Translations under genes and position numbers: made by a program
Notes under the pieces: generated by a model
Database searches by the model: none
What the model was told of the DNA's origin: nothing
What the model saw: only the letters and a program-made list of their open reading frames with translations
DNA from: JBQTIP01 sp052388025
Lineage (GTDB): Bacteria > Actinomycetota > UBA4738 > HRBIN12
Assembly: GCA_052388025.1 (NCBI GenBank)
Contig: JBQTIP010000110.1
Location: forward strand, 1-13,357
Reading direction: 5' to 3'
Length of the DNA stretch: 13,357 nt
In this document: positions 1-6,902 of the stretch, piece by piece
How positions within the stretch are numbered: position 1 is the first letter of the stretch
Layout: each line of letters opens with the position of its first letter

Positions 1-973
1 GGTTGGTGAGGAAGCACGGTTCGACCTGTACGGCGGGCATGCGCGTCTCCCGCAAGATCGCCACGGCCAGCCGATGCGTCCGCCCGTCCTTCAAGGGAAG
101 GCGTGATGTGAGCTGCTCCTGGATGACTTCCGCCAGCCGCTGCCCGGCGGGGGAGTAGGTGGACTCCGTCCCGAAGTAGAAGCCGGTCGCGCCCTCGGCT
201 CCGGCATCGCCGCCGTTCAGGTGAATCGAGATGCACACGGCCGCGCCTAGTTCGTTCGCGGCCCGCGCCCGTTCGCTAGCGGTGGGGTTCTCATTGGCTG
301 CCCTGAGAAGGGTCGGAGCTGCGCTGCGGTCGGACAGCTCCTCCGCGAGGTCGCGAGCGAGCAGCATCGTGACCTCCGCCTCCGTGAGCCCGCCCGGGCC
401 GGGACCGTGCCCGGGGTCGCCGGGACCGTGCCCCGGGTCGATCGCGACCGCCGCGCCGGCGAGCGACGTCTCCATGCGCCGAACCGCCTCGGCCTCGCGG
501 ACGACCGCCCGGCTAGGCCCCTCGACCGGCGGGCGGAGTTGCTGAAGGGCTTTCAGAGTCCCCGGCCCGACGATCCCGTCACCGGGCCGCCCGACGTTCC
601 GCTGGAACTCGCGGACGGCCCGGTCGGTGCGGCCGCCGAGGATGCCGTCCTCGCGCCCGGCGTCGAACCCCAGCGCGTTCAGGCGACTCTGCAGCGCGCG
701 GACGTCGTCGCCGCGGAACTGGGGGCTGCGGAGGTAGAGCGTGCGGTCGCCGAGCCCGTAGCCCGCCTCGACCAGCTGACTCCAGGTGTCCGGTCCGACC
801 AGGCCGTCGGCGAGCAGCCCCCGCTTCTGCTGGAAAGCCTTCACGGCCGCCTCGGTGGAGGGGCCGAACCTGCCCTCGAGCTCGGCGGCGTCGATGGAGG
901 CGCCGATCCCGAGGAGCCGGTGCTGCACGTCGCGGACGGCCTCGCCACCGTCACCTGCGCGGATGATCCTCAC
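1..973 (-). CDS. N-acetylmuramoyl-L-alanine amidase with two peptidoglycan-binding domains, CwlM-like (3' end outside window)
   Basis: 324 codons are visible, and the gene runs off the left edge. Residues about 5-70 and 80-148 form two peptidoglycan-binding type 1 domains, each with the family's FGPSTEAAVKAFQ-like and DGLVGPDTW-like pattern. An Amidase_3 catalytic domain starts near residue 172. The zinc and catalytic residues I can place are His182 (IDPGHG), a Glu at 198 or 200 (LTEAEV), His251 (SIHLNGG) and Glu318 (VQVEPCFLTN), so the catalytic site looks intact. Such enzymes cut the amide bond between N-acetylmuramic acid and the stem peptide. No signal peptide or membrane segment precedes the first domain. 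In mycobacteria CwlM, encoded beside trxB and trxA, is cytoplasmic and controls MurA; the same neighbourhood and the missing signal suggest an orthologue, which is inference. The GTG at 973 is chosen because domain 1 starts directly after it. There is no clear ribosome binding site, and a TTG at 1009 is possible. Confidence 0.88.
   Translation of the reverse strand, partial: MRIIRAGDGGEAVRDVQHRLLGIGASIDAAELEGRFGPSTEAAVKAFQQKRGLLADGLVGPDTWSQLVEAGYGLGDRTLYLRSPQFRGDDVRALQSRLNALGFDAGREDGILGGRTDRAVREFQRNVGRPGDGIVGPGTLKALQQLRPPVEGPSRAVVREAEAVRRMETSLAGAAVAIDPGHGPGDPGHGPGPGGLTEAEVTMLLARDLAEELSDRSAAPTLLRAANENPTASERARAANELGAAVCISIHLNGGDAGAEGATGFYFGTESTYSPAGQRLAEVIQEQLTSRLPLKDGRTHRLAVAILRETRMPAVQVEPCFLTN
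398..439. repeat. Tandem pair of 21-bp repeats inside the amidase gene
   Basis: Two adjacent 21-bp units, 398-418 and 419-439, differ at one base. They are in frame and each encodes DPGHGPG (residues 179-185 and 186-192), so the zinc-ligand motif DPGHG occurs twice. The family motif often reads DPGHGGxDPG, so part of the resemblance is intrinsic to the protein. The near-identity at DNA level suggests slippage or homogenisation. Confidence 0.85.
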
Positions 974-1034
974 GGTCTGAGTATCAGCAGGTGCCGAGTG
1001 GAACGCCAACCGGGCGAGCCCGCCCCGGGCCGGA

Positions 1035-1364
1035 TCAGGCGGCGAGGTGCGGGTCGATCTCCTTCAGCAGCGCGTCTTTGCCCCTGGCGCCGACAACGCG
1101 TGCCACTTCCCGGCCGTCCTTGAACAAGATCAGCGAGGGGATGCTCATGACGCCGTACTTGCGCGTCGCGTCGGGGTTGTCGTCGATGTTCAGCTTGGCG
1201 ACCTGCAGCCTCTCCGCCTTCTCCCGGCCGATCTCCTCGACCACCGGCGAGACCATGTGACACGGCACGCACCACTCTGCCCAGAAGTCGACCAGCACGG
1301 GGGTCTCCGCTTGCAGCACCCGGGACTCGAAGTCCTGGTCGGTTACGTCTCCGATCAGAGCCAA
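1035..1364 (-). CDS. trxA: Thioredoxin (WCVPC active site)
   Basis: A 109-residue thioredoxin, the normal length for a single-domain family member. It is a cytoplasmic dithiol reductant recharged by thioredoxin reductase, whose gene lies directly upstream. The active site is WCVPC at residues 31-35, with Val in place of the usual Gly of WCGPC. The cis-proline loop MSIPSL (Pro76) and the FWAEW lead-in are conserved. The start is a TTG at 1364-1362: it follows an excellent AGGAGG (rc of 1373-1378) at 8-nt spacing and gives the expected N-terminus. The minus-strand frame stays open far upstream into trxB but has no homology there. The gene is 83 nt downstream of trxB and 61 nt upstream of the amidase, so the three probably form one transcript. 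Confidence 0.95.
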   Translation of the reverse strand: MALIGDVTDQDFESRVLQAETPVLVDFWAEWCVPCHMVSPVVEEIGREKAERLQVAKLNIDDNPDATRKYGVMSIPSLILFKDGREVARVVGARGKDALLKEIDPHLAA

Positions 1365-1447
1365 CTCGCTCTCCTCCTGGTTGCGGGCCGCAGTTCCGTG
1401 GCCGACCCGTATCGCCGATAACGCTCCGGGCACCGGCCCGCATTCCG
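1365..1447 (-). promoter_or_regulatory. Structured trxB-trxA intercistronic region
   Basis: This 83-nt gap holds a perfect 8-bp inverted repeat: TGCGGGCC at 1382-1389 and GGCCCGCA at 1435-1442. Inside it lies a smaller hairpin at 1408-1423 (TATC/GATA arms with a GGC loop). An alternative GGGC/GCCC hairpin at 1428-1439 overlaps one long arm. In the mRNA the right-hand arm ends 3 nt before the trxA ribosome binding site, so folding could affect trxA translation or stabilise a processed end. The repeats are seen in the sequence; the regulatory role is inference. Confidence 0.35.
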
Positions 1448-2386
1448 TCAGTGGCCCTGGGCCTCCAGGAACCGCTCGGCGTCGATCGCGGCCTTGCAGC
1501 CCATCCCCGCGGCCGTCACCGCCTGACGATACACGTGGTCGACGACGTCGCCGGCGGCGAACACACCGGGCGCGCTGGTCCTGGTGCTCGGCTCCTCGAC
1601 GACGATGTAGCCGCCGTCCAGCTTGAGCTGACCCTCGAACAGCGACGTGTTCGGCCGGTGCCCGATCGCGACGAACACCCCACCGGTCCGGAAATCCGTG
1701 ACCTCGCCGGACTTCACGTTCCGTAGGCGAACGCCCTCGACCGCTCCCTCGCCCAGGATTCCCTCGACCACCGAGTCCCAGATAACGTCGATCTTCGGGT
1801 TCGCGAACGCGCGGTCCTGCATGATCTTCGAGGCGCGGAACCGGTCGCGGCGGTGCACGATCGTGACCTTCGTCGCGAACTTCGTGAGGAACGTCGCCTC
1901 CTCCATCGCCGAGTCGCCTCCCCCCACCACGATCAGGTCGCGGTCGCGGAAGAAGAACCCGTCGCAGGTGGCGCACGACGAGACACCGCGGCCCCGGAGC
2001 TTGTCCTCGCCGGGCACGCCCAGCCAGATGGTCGAGGCCCCGGTCGCGACGATGAGCGACTCGGCCCGCCATTCTTGGTCGCCGGCCCACACGCCGAACG
2101 GCCGCTCGGACAGGTCCACGCGCGTCGCGCCCTGGTGGAGCAGCTCGGCGTCGAAGCGCGCGGCCTGCTTCTCCATCTGCTCCATCAGCTCCGGGCCCAT
2201 GATCGCGTCGGAGAAACCGGGGTAGTTCTCGACCTCGGTGGTCAGCATGAGCTGCCCGCCGGCGTCGATGCCCTTCAAGACCAGCGGGGAGAGGTTCGCC
2301 CGGGCTGCGTAGAGGGCGGCCGTGTACCCGGCTGGGCCCGAGCCCAGGATGATGACGTTTCGCTCTTCGGCCAATTCGCGGTCCAT
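1448..2386 (-). CDS. trxB: Thioredoxin reductase (NADPH)
   Basis: A 312-residue low-molecular-weight flavoprotein that passes electrons from NADPH through FAD to thioredoxin. The FAD-binding Rossmann motif GSGPAGYTAA is at residues 15-24. The redox-active CATC pair is Cys138 and Cys141. The NADPH-binding motif GGGDSAMEEA is at 155-164, followed by HRRDRFRAS (178-186), whose arginines read the NADPH phosphate. The second FAD motif AAGDV is at 277-281. Length and domain order match bacterial TrxB. The ATG at 2386-2384 is followed almost directly by the first beta strand, which supports this start. It is the first gene of a minus-strand group with trxA and the amidase, and is divergent from argC. 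I could not find a convincing promoter or ribosome binding site upstream. Confidence 0.97.
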   Translation of the reverse strand: MDRELAEERNVIILGSGPAGYTAALYAARANLSPLVLKGIDAGGQLMLTTEVENYPGFSDAIMGPELMEQMEKQAARFDAELLHQGATRVDLSERPFGVWAGDQEWRAESLIVATGASTIWLGVPGEDKLRGRGVSSCATCDGFFFRDRDLIVVGGGDSAMEEATFLTKFATKVTIVHRRDRFRASKIMQDRAFANPKIDVIWDSVVEGILGEGAVEGVRLRNVKSGEVTDFRTGGVFVAIGHRPNTSLFEGQLKLDGGYIVVEEPSTRTSAPGVFAAGDVVDHVYRQAVTAAGMGCKAAIDAERFLEAQGH

Positions 2387-2572
2387 TGTCCCATAGGGGA
2401 TAACCGCGCCCTATTCCTTACCCTCAGGCGGAGAACCCACATGACCGGCGCGTAACCGAGGAGATCGATCTGCGTGCGCAGCCGCGGCCGGGCAGCTCCG
2501 GCTACTATGCTAGCTCGTGCATACTCAAGCGCAGGCGAGCACGCGTGCCGACAGGGGCCGCGGCCTGGTAGG

Positions 2573-2601
2573 TTGCATCCCTATGCAGAGACGATCATAC
2601 T
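2573..2601 (+). promoter_or_regulatory. Candidate argC operon promoter
   Basis: TTGCAT at 2573-2578 (possible -35) and CATACT at 2596-2601 (possible -10) are separated by exactly 17 bp. Each shares four of six bases with a housekeeping sigma consensus. Transcription would begin near 2608, only about 8 nt before the chosen argC ATG. This would be a very short leader and fits the lack of a ribosome binding site. The -35 lies within the palindrome at 2574-2587, which would let a bound repressor block polymerase. Confidence 0.35.
2574..2587. promoter_or_regulatory. Putative ArgR operator (ARG box)
   Basis: TGCATccctATGCA is a perfect 5-4-5 inverted repeat. It matches the ARG-box shape TGNAT-N4-ATNCA recognised by arginine repressors. 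It sits 29 bp before argC, the first gene of an operon that itself encodes ArgR. The palindrome is seen directly; its role as an ArgR site is inferred from pattern and position. A half-site TGCAT at 2518-2522 lies further upstream but lacks a matching arm. Confidence 0.55.
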
Positions 2602-2615
2602 CTCGGACTTCAACC

Positions 2616-3662
2616 ATGCGAAGTGAGAAAGCACCTGTCGCCGTGCTGGGCGCCTCGGGGTTCTCTGGGGCGGAGGCTCTCCGACTCCTGGCGGGACACC
2701 CGGGGGTGGCCGTCGGGTTCCTCGGGGCTCACGACGCCGCGGGATTGCGGGTCGGTGAGGTGTTCGCCCACCTGGCCCCGCTCGCCGACCGGACCTACCG
2801 CCCGCTGAACGAGTTCGATCCCTCCGGCGCGGTGGCCGCCCTCGTGGCCCTGCCCGCAGGGACCAGCGCCCGGATCGTCCCCGAGATCGCGGAGGCCGGG
2901 GTCAAGGTCGTCGACCTGGGCGGCGACTTCCGTCTCTCCGCGGAGGAATACCCGTCCTGGTACGGGTTCGACCATCCCGCTCCCGCCTGGCTGGACAAGG
3001 CGGTGTACGGCCTGACGGAGCGGTTCCGAGACCAGGTGGCCGGAGCCCAGCTTGTGGCGAACCCGGGGTGCTACCCGACGCCGGTCATCCTGGGGCTCGC
3101 TCCGCTCCTCGCGGCCGGCATGGTGCGCGGAGACGGCATCATCGTGGACGGGAAGTCGGGCATCTCGGGGGCGGGGAAGAAGCCGACGCCCCAGTCGCAC
3201 TTCGCCTCCCTCGACGGCAGCGTCCGGGCGTACCGCGTCGGCAGTCACCAGCACACCCCGGAGATGGAGCGCGGGCTCCTCCGTACGGCCGGCAGAGAGG
3301 CCGTGGTGACGTTCGTCCCGCATCTGGTTCCCGCCGTCCGGGGGATCGTCACCACGTGCTACGCGAGGCTTGAGCCGCGATGGACCGCCGAGGACCTCCG
3401 CGCCGCTCTCCTCGAGGCCTACGCGGACGAGCCGTTCATCCGGATGGTGGACGCCGGCGCGACCCCGGACCCGAAGCGCCTTACCGGGACGAACGTCTGC
3501 GAGCTCGGAGTCGAGGTGGACGGTCGTGCCGGGATGGCCGTGGTGATCGGCGCCCTGGACAATCTCGGAAAGGGCGCCGCGGGGCAGGCCGTTCAGAACC
3601 TGAACGTCATGCTGGGCTTCGATGAGGCCGCGGGCCTGTCCACGGTGGGGGTCTATCCGTGA
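2616..3662 (+). CDS. argC: N-acetyl-gamma-glutamyl-phosphate reductase
   Basis: A 348-residue cytoplasmic enzyme that reduces N-acetylglutamyl 5-phosphate to N-acetylglutamate semialdehyde with NADPH, the third step to ornithine. The N-terminal Rossmann motif GASGFSGAEALRLL is at residues 12-25. The catalytic cysteine lies in NPGCYPT (Cys152). SGISGAGKKP (181-190) and the catalytic-histidine region GSHQHTPEM (209-217) follow, then FVPHLVPAVRGI. Length fits the family. The frame stays open upstream to a GTG at 2517, but those 33 residues are not family-like, so I start at the ATG at 2616, just before the first conserved strand. No ribosome binding site precedes it. It is first in the arg operon, and its stop overlaps argJ in a GTGA. 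Confidence 0.95.
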   Translation: MRSEKAPVAVLGASGFSGAEALRLLAGHPGVAVGFLGAHDAAGLRVGEVFAHLAPLADRTYRPLNEFDPSGAVAALVALPAGTSARIVPEIAEAGVKVVDLGGDFRLSAEEYPSWYGFDHPAPAWLDKAVYGLTERFRDQVAGAQLVANPGCYPTPVILGLAPLLAAGMVRGDGIIVDGKSGISGAGKKPTPQSHFASLDGSVRAYRVGSHQHTPEMERGLLRTAGREAVVTFVPHLVPAVRGIVTTCYARLEPRWTAEDLRAALLEAYADEPFIRMVDAGATPDPKRLTGTNVCELGVEVDGRAGMAVVIGALDNLGKGAAGQAVQNLNVMLGFDEAAGLSTVGVYP

Positions 3663-4819
3663 GCGTCACGGCGGCTCGCGGGTTCGTGGCGTCGGGGATC
3701 TCCGCCTCTTTGAAGGCAAGCGGGCGGCCCGATCTCGGCCTGCTCGTCTCCGAACGGCCGGCGACCGCCGGTGGCCTGTTCACCACGAACGAGTTCGCGG
3801 CTGCGCCCGTGCAACTCTCGCGCTCGAGGCTCGGGGAGGGGAGGGCTCGCGCGGTCCTGGTGAACAGCGGACAGGCCAACGCCGGTACCGGACCACAGGG
3901 GTTCGCCGACGCCGAAGCCCTTACGGGCGCGGCGGCCTCCGCGCTCGGCCTCGAGGCGCGCGAGGTTCTCTGCTGCTCGACCGGAGTGATCGGAGCCCGC
4001 ATCCTCACCGAGCGGGCGATCGCAGGGATCGCCCAGGCGGCCACCGACCTGTCCCCGAACGGCGGACCCGCGTTCGCCCGGGCCATCCTGACCACCGATC
4101 GCGCGGCCAAGGAAGCCGAAGTCCGGGCCGGCGGCTGCACGGTCGGTGGCTGCGCGAAGGGCGCCGGGATGATCTCCCCGGACCTCGCCACCCTTCTCGT
4201 GTTCCTCACCACGGACGCCGAGGCCGATCCTTCGGCGATCCGCCACGCGTTGCGCTGGGGCGCGGGCCCCGTGTGGAACGGGGTGACCGTGGACGGGTGC
4301 ACCAGCACGAACGACACCGTGCTGCTCATGGCCAACGGAGCGTCGAGTCGCGCTCTCGACGAGTTCGACCTCGCCGAGGCGGTCCATGCCGTGTGTGCCG
4401 ACCTGGCTCGCCAGGTGATCGCCGACGCCGAGGGCGCCTCCACCAGCATGGTCGTCCAGGTGGAAGGGGCGGCCTCCGACGGAGATGCCCAGTTGGTCGG
4501 CCGGGCGGTAGCGGGATCGCTCCTCGTGAAGACGGCCATCTTCGGCAAGGATCCAAGCCCCGGCCGGATCCTCCAGGCCATCGGGGCGAGCGGCGCGCGC
4601 TTCGCGCGGGAGAGCGTCGAGGCCACCCTGGCCCGCATTCCTGTGATCGAAGCCGGGAGGATCCCTTCCGGGTTCGACCCCGCCGCCTGTGCCGAGGCCT
4701 TGATGCAGCCCGAGGTGGTCATCCGGATCCGGATGGGCGACGGGCCCGGATCCGCGACGGCGCTCGGCTGCGACCTCGGCTACGAGTACGTCCGGATCAA
4801 CGCGGAGTACACGACATGA
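3659..4819 (+). CDS. argJ: Glutamate N-acetyltransferase / ornithine acetyltransferase
   Basis: A 386-residue enzyme that moves the acetyl group from N-acetylornithine to glutamate, giving ornithine and regenerating N-acetylglutamate (the cyclic pathway). Some ArgJ also use acetyl-CoA; the sequence alone does not settle whether this one does. ArgJ cuts itself into alpha and beta chains before a threonine nucleophile, here Thr178 in the KGAGMISPDLATLLVF stretch (168-183). The STGVIG loop (107-112) matches the oxyanion-hole motif, and the C-terminus GYEYVRINAEYTT is typical. The GTG start overlaps the argC stop (GTGA). A GGTGGGG ribosome binding site lies about 8 nt upstream, which supports this start over internal ones. 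Confidence 0.95.
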   Translation: MSVTAARGFVASGISASLKASGRPDLGLLVSERPATAGGLFTTNEFAAAPVQLSRSRLGEGRARAVLVNSGQANAGTGPQGFADAEALTGAAASALGLEAREVLCCSTGVIGARILTERAIAGIAQAATDLSPNGGPAFARAILTTDRAAKEAEVRAGGCTVGGCAKGAGMISPDLATLLVFLTTDAEADPSAIRHALRWGAGPVWNGVTVDGCTSTNDTVLLMANGASSRALDEFDLAEAVHAVCADLARQVIADAEGASTSMVVQVEGAASDGDAQLVGRAVAGSLLVKTAIFGKDPSPGRILQAIGASGARFARESVEATLARIPVIEAGRIPSGFDPAACAEALMQPEVVIRIRMGDGPGSATALGCDLGYEYVRINAEYTT

Positions 4820-5742
4820 CCGTGATCGGCGCCCTGCCCAAGGTGGCGCAGCGCACTCGGGCCAAGGCCCGGATCCTCCTCGAGGCCCTGCCGTTCATGA
4901 AGGAGCACGCCGGCTCTGTCGTGGTGGTGAAGATCGGCGGAGCGGCCATGGAGGACCGTCGCCTGGCCGAGACCTTCGCCGAGGACATCGCTCTACTTCG
5001 ACTGGTCGGGGTACGGATGATCGTTGTTCACGGGGGCGGTCCACAGATCACGACCATGGCCGGGCGCCTGGGGATCGAGCCGACCTTCGTGGACGGCCAC
5101 CGCGTCACCGACCCGGCCACCCTGGAGGTGGCCCGCATGGTGCTCGTCGGTCTGGTGAATCAGGACCTGGTGTCGCTCCTGGTTCGGCACGGCACTCCTG
5201 CCATCGGGCTCTCCGGACATGACGGCGGCCTGCTCATGGTCCGGCCACGTTCGCCGGATCTCGGCCTGGTCGGTGAGGTGGAGCGGGTGAACGTCGGGCT
5301 TCTCGTCCACCTCATGGAACGGTGCGTTCCGGTTATCGCCTCCATCGGGACGGACTCCGATGGCCAGTCATACAACGTGAATGCGGACCTGGTGGCGGGG
5401 TGCGTGGCTGCCGCCATGGGCGCCCAGAAGCTCGTCTACCTGAGCGACGTGCCCGGTCTCCTTGGCAGTGACGGATCGCTGGTCTCGGAGACGAGCGTGT
5501 CGGGGTGCCGCCCCCTGATCGCCGAGGGCGTGGCCGAGGGCGGCATGATCCCCAAGCTCGAGAGCGCGATCGAGGCAGTCGAGTCGGGGGTCGGCAAGGT
5601 CCACCTGATGGATGGGCGCGTGGAGCACTCGCTGATCCTGGAGCTGTTCACCCCGGAAGGCCTGGGGACCATGATCACCCATGACATCGCGGGGAGCGCC
5701 CCCGCGGAGCGTCCGGCCCCGCACGAGGAGCCGGCCGTTTGA
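4816..5742 (+). CDS. argB: Acetylglutamate kinase, probably arginine-inhibited type
   Basis: A 308-residue amino-acid-kinase family enzyme that phosphorylates N-acetylglutamate with ATP, usually the controlled step of the cyclic pathway. KIGGAAM (39-45) holds the phosphate-binding Lys39. HGGGP (72-76), GHRVTD (94-99), NVNAD (187-191) and GGMIPK (242-247) follow. About 30 residues precede the first strand, including an ALPFM helix. Arginine-sensitive, hexameric kinases carry such an N-terminal helix, so feedback inhibition by arginine is a reasonable inference. The C-terminal tail (291-308) is rich in Pro, Ala and Glu and looks disordered. The ATG overlaps the argJ stop (ATGA) and follows GGAG at 8-nt spacing. 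The frame extends open far upstream through argJ, but that part is arginine-rich antisense-type noise. Confidence 0.95.
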   Translation: MTVIGALPKVAQRTRAKARILLEALPFMKEHAGSVVVVKIGGAAMEDRRLAETFAEDIALLRLVGVRMIVVHGGGPQITTMAGRLGIEPTFVDGHRVTDPATLEVARMVLVGLVNQDLVSLLVRHGTPAIGLSGHDGGLLMVRPRSPDLGLVGEVERVNVGLLVHLMERCVPVIASIGTDSDGQSYNVNADLVAGCVAAAMGAQKLVYLSDVPGLLGSDGSLVSETSVSGCRPLIAEGVAEGGMIPKLESAIEAVESGVGKVHLMDGRVEHSLILELFTPEGLGTMITHDIAGSAPAERPAPHEEPAV

Positions 5743-6902
5743 GCCTCCTGGTTCGCTCCTCGGTGATGCCCACCTACGCACGGTACCCCCTGACGCTGGT
5801 GAAGGGCCAGGGGAGCCGGGTCTGGGACAGCGACGGGAACGTGTACCTCGACTTCGCAGGGGGGATCGCGGCGATGCCCCTGGGCCACGGCCATCCGGCG
5901 TGGGTACGGGCGGTGACGAGACAGGCCGGCACGCTGGTCCATGTCTCGAACCTGTTCTCCACCGAGCCCCAGGAGGTGCTCGCGGCGCGTCTGGTCCGCC
6001 TGGCGGGGTTCGGCATGGTCTTCTTCGGCAACTCCGGGGCCGAGGCGAACGAGGCCGCCCTCAAGATCGCCCGCAAGTACGGCCGGGCCCACGACCGCAT
6101 GGAGGTCGTCACGCTCCTCGGCTCGTTCCACGGACGGACCTTCTCCACCCTGGCGGCGACCGGGCAGCCGGCCAAGCACACGCCGTTCGCTCCACTCCCC
6201 GGTGGGTTCGTCCACGTTACCCCGAACGACGAGGGGGCCCTGGAGGCGGCCGTCGGCGAACGCACGGCGGCCGTGCTCCTGGAGCCGGTACTTGGGGAGG
6301 GAGGGATCCTTCCGCTGGACCCCGAGTACCTGGCCCTGGCGCGCCGTCTGTGCTCGGAGCGGGGGGCGCTGCTCATGCTCGACGAGGTCCAGACCGGAGT
6401 GGGGCGGTGCGGGGCGTGGTTCGCTTTCCAGCGCTACGGCGAGGAGCCCGACGTGGTGACCCTCGCGAAGGGTCTGGCCGGAGGGCTCCCCATCGGCGCG
6501 GCCATCGCCCGTGACGAGATCGCCTTCGGTCCCGGCGAGCACGCCTCGACCTTCGGCGGGGGCCCCGTTCCGTGCACGGCGGCGCTGGCGGTGCTGGACG
6601 CCATCGAGTCCGAGGGGCTCCTCGAGAACTGCCGGGAGCGAGGCGAGCAGCTCATCACCGGCCTGCGGCGGTGTGGGGCGCCCGGCGTGACGGCCGTCAG
6701 AGGCCTCGGCCTCTTGGTCGGGGTGGCCATGGAGGACGAACGGGCGGGGCGCGTGGTGAAGGCGCTGATGGCCAGGGGTTTCCTGGCCACGGAGGCGGGG
6801 TCCGCCGTGGTGCGGCTCTCGCCGCCGCTCTCGGTGGCGGCGGCCGAGGTGGAGGCCCTGGTGGCTGCGTTCCCCGGAGCCGCGGAGGAGGCGGCCGGAT
6901 GA
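5739..6902 (+). CDS. argD: Acetylornithine aminotransferase
   Basis: A 387-residue class-III pyridoxal-phosphate aminotransferase that converts N-acetylglutamate semialdehyde and glutamate to N-acetylornithine and 2-oxoglutarate. GNSGAEANEAA (97-107) binds the cofactor phosphate, SFHGRT (129-134) contributes to the pocket, and Asp215 in DEVQTG pairs with the pyridine nitrogen. Lys244 in TLAKGLAGGLPIGA forms the Schiff base. The start is a TTG whose TTGA overlaps the argB stop. GAGGAG at 5725-5730 lies 8 nt before it, which decides for TTG over the ATG at 5766. The usual next gene, argF, is missing: the stop overlaps argR directly. Confidence 0.95.
   Translation: MSLLVRSSVMPTYARYPLTLVKGQGSRVWDSDGNVYLDFAGGIAAMPLGHGHPAWVRAVTRQAGTLVHVSNLFSTEPQEVLAARLVRLAGFGMVFFGNSGAEANEAALKIARKYGRAHDRMEVVTLLGSFHGRTFSTLAATGQPAKHTPFAPLPGGFVHVTPNDEGALEAAVGERTAAVLLEPVLGEGGILPLDPEYLALARRLCSERGALLMLDEVQTGVGRCGAWFAFQRYGEEPDVVTLAKGLAGGLPIGAAIARDEIAFGPGEHASTFGGGPVPCTAALAVLDAIESEGLLENCRERGEQLITGLRRCGAPGVTAVRGLGLLVGVAMEDERAGRVVKALMARGFLATEAGSAVVRLSPPLSVAAAEVEALVAAFPGAAEEAAG

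Larger units (their letters stand above)
2387..2615. promoter_or_regulatory. Divergent trxB / argC intergenic control region
   Basis: This 229-bp gap separates the starts of trxB (leftward) and argC (rightward), so it must contain both promoters unless one lies within a gene. On the argC side it holds a perfect palindrome and a candidate promoter, listed separately. On the trxB side I see no good promoter match. Smaller symmetric elements include CTGCG-TG-CGCAG at 2470-2481. No open frame here looks like a gene. Confidence 0.6.

Noticed and set aside
1035..2090. A 351-codon minus-strand frame ending in thioredoxin, suggesting a TrxB-TrxA type fusion.
   Set aside because: The upstream part is not the trxB frame; it is an off-frame reading of trxB. 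A TTG with an excellent ribosome binding site at 1364 explains trxA as a separate gene.
2387..2430. A GGAAT on the trxB strand, suggesting a SigR-type oxidative-stress promoter as seen for some actinobacterial trxBA operons.
   Set aside because: The required GTT about 18-19 bases downstream is absent; the nearest GTT is only about 8 bases away.
2518..2531. A second ARG box upstream of the main palindrome.
   Set aside because: Only one arm (TGCAT) is present; the other arm reads AAGCG, and its spacing from the main site does not match paired operators.
2517..2615. An upstream GTG start adding 33 residues to ArgC.
   Set aside because: The added residues are not family-like, and the segment overlaps the putative operator and promoter.
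3622..5742. A 706-codon open frame ending with argB, which could look like a longer fused protein.
   Set aside because: Only the part from 4816 resembles a kinase. The upstream part is an off-frame of argJ, rich in Arg, Gly and Pro, while argJ itself is fully conserved in the other frame.
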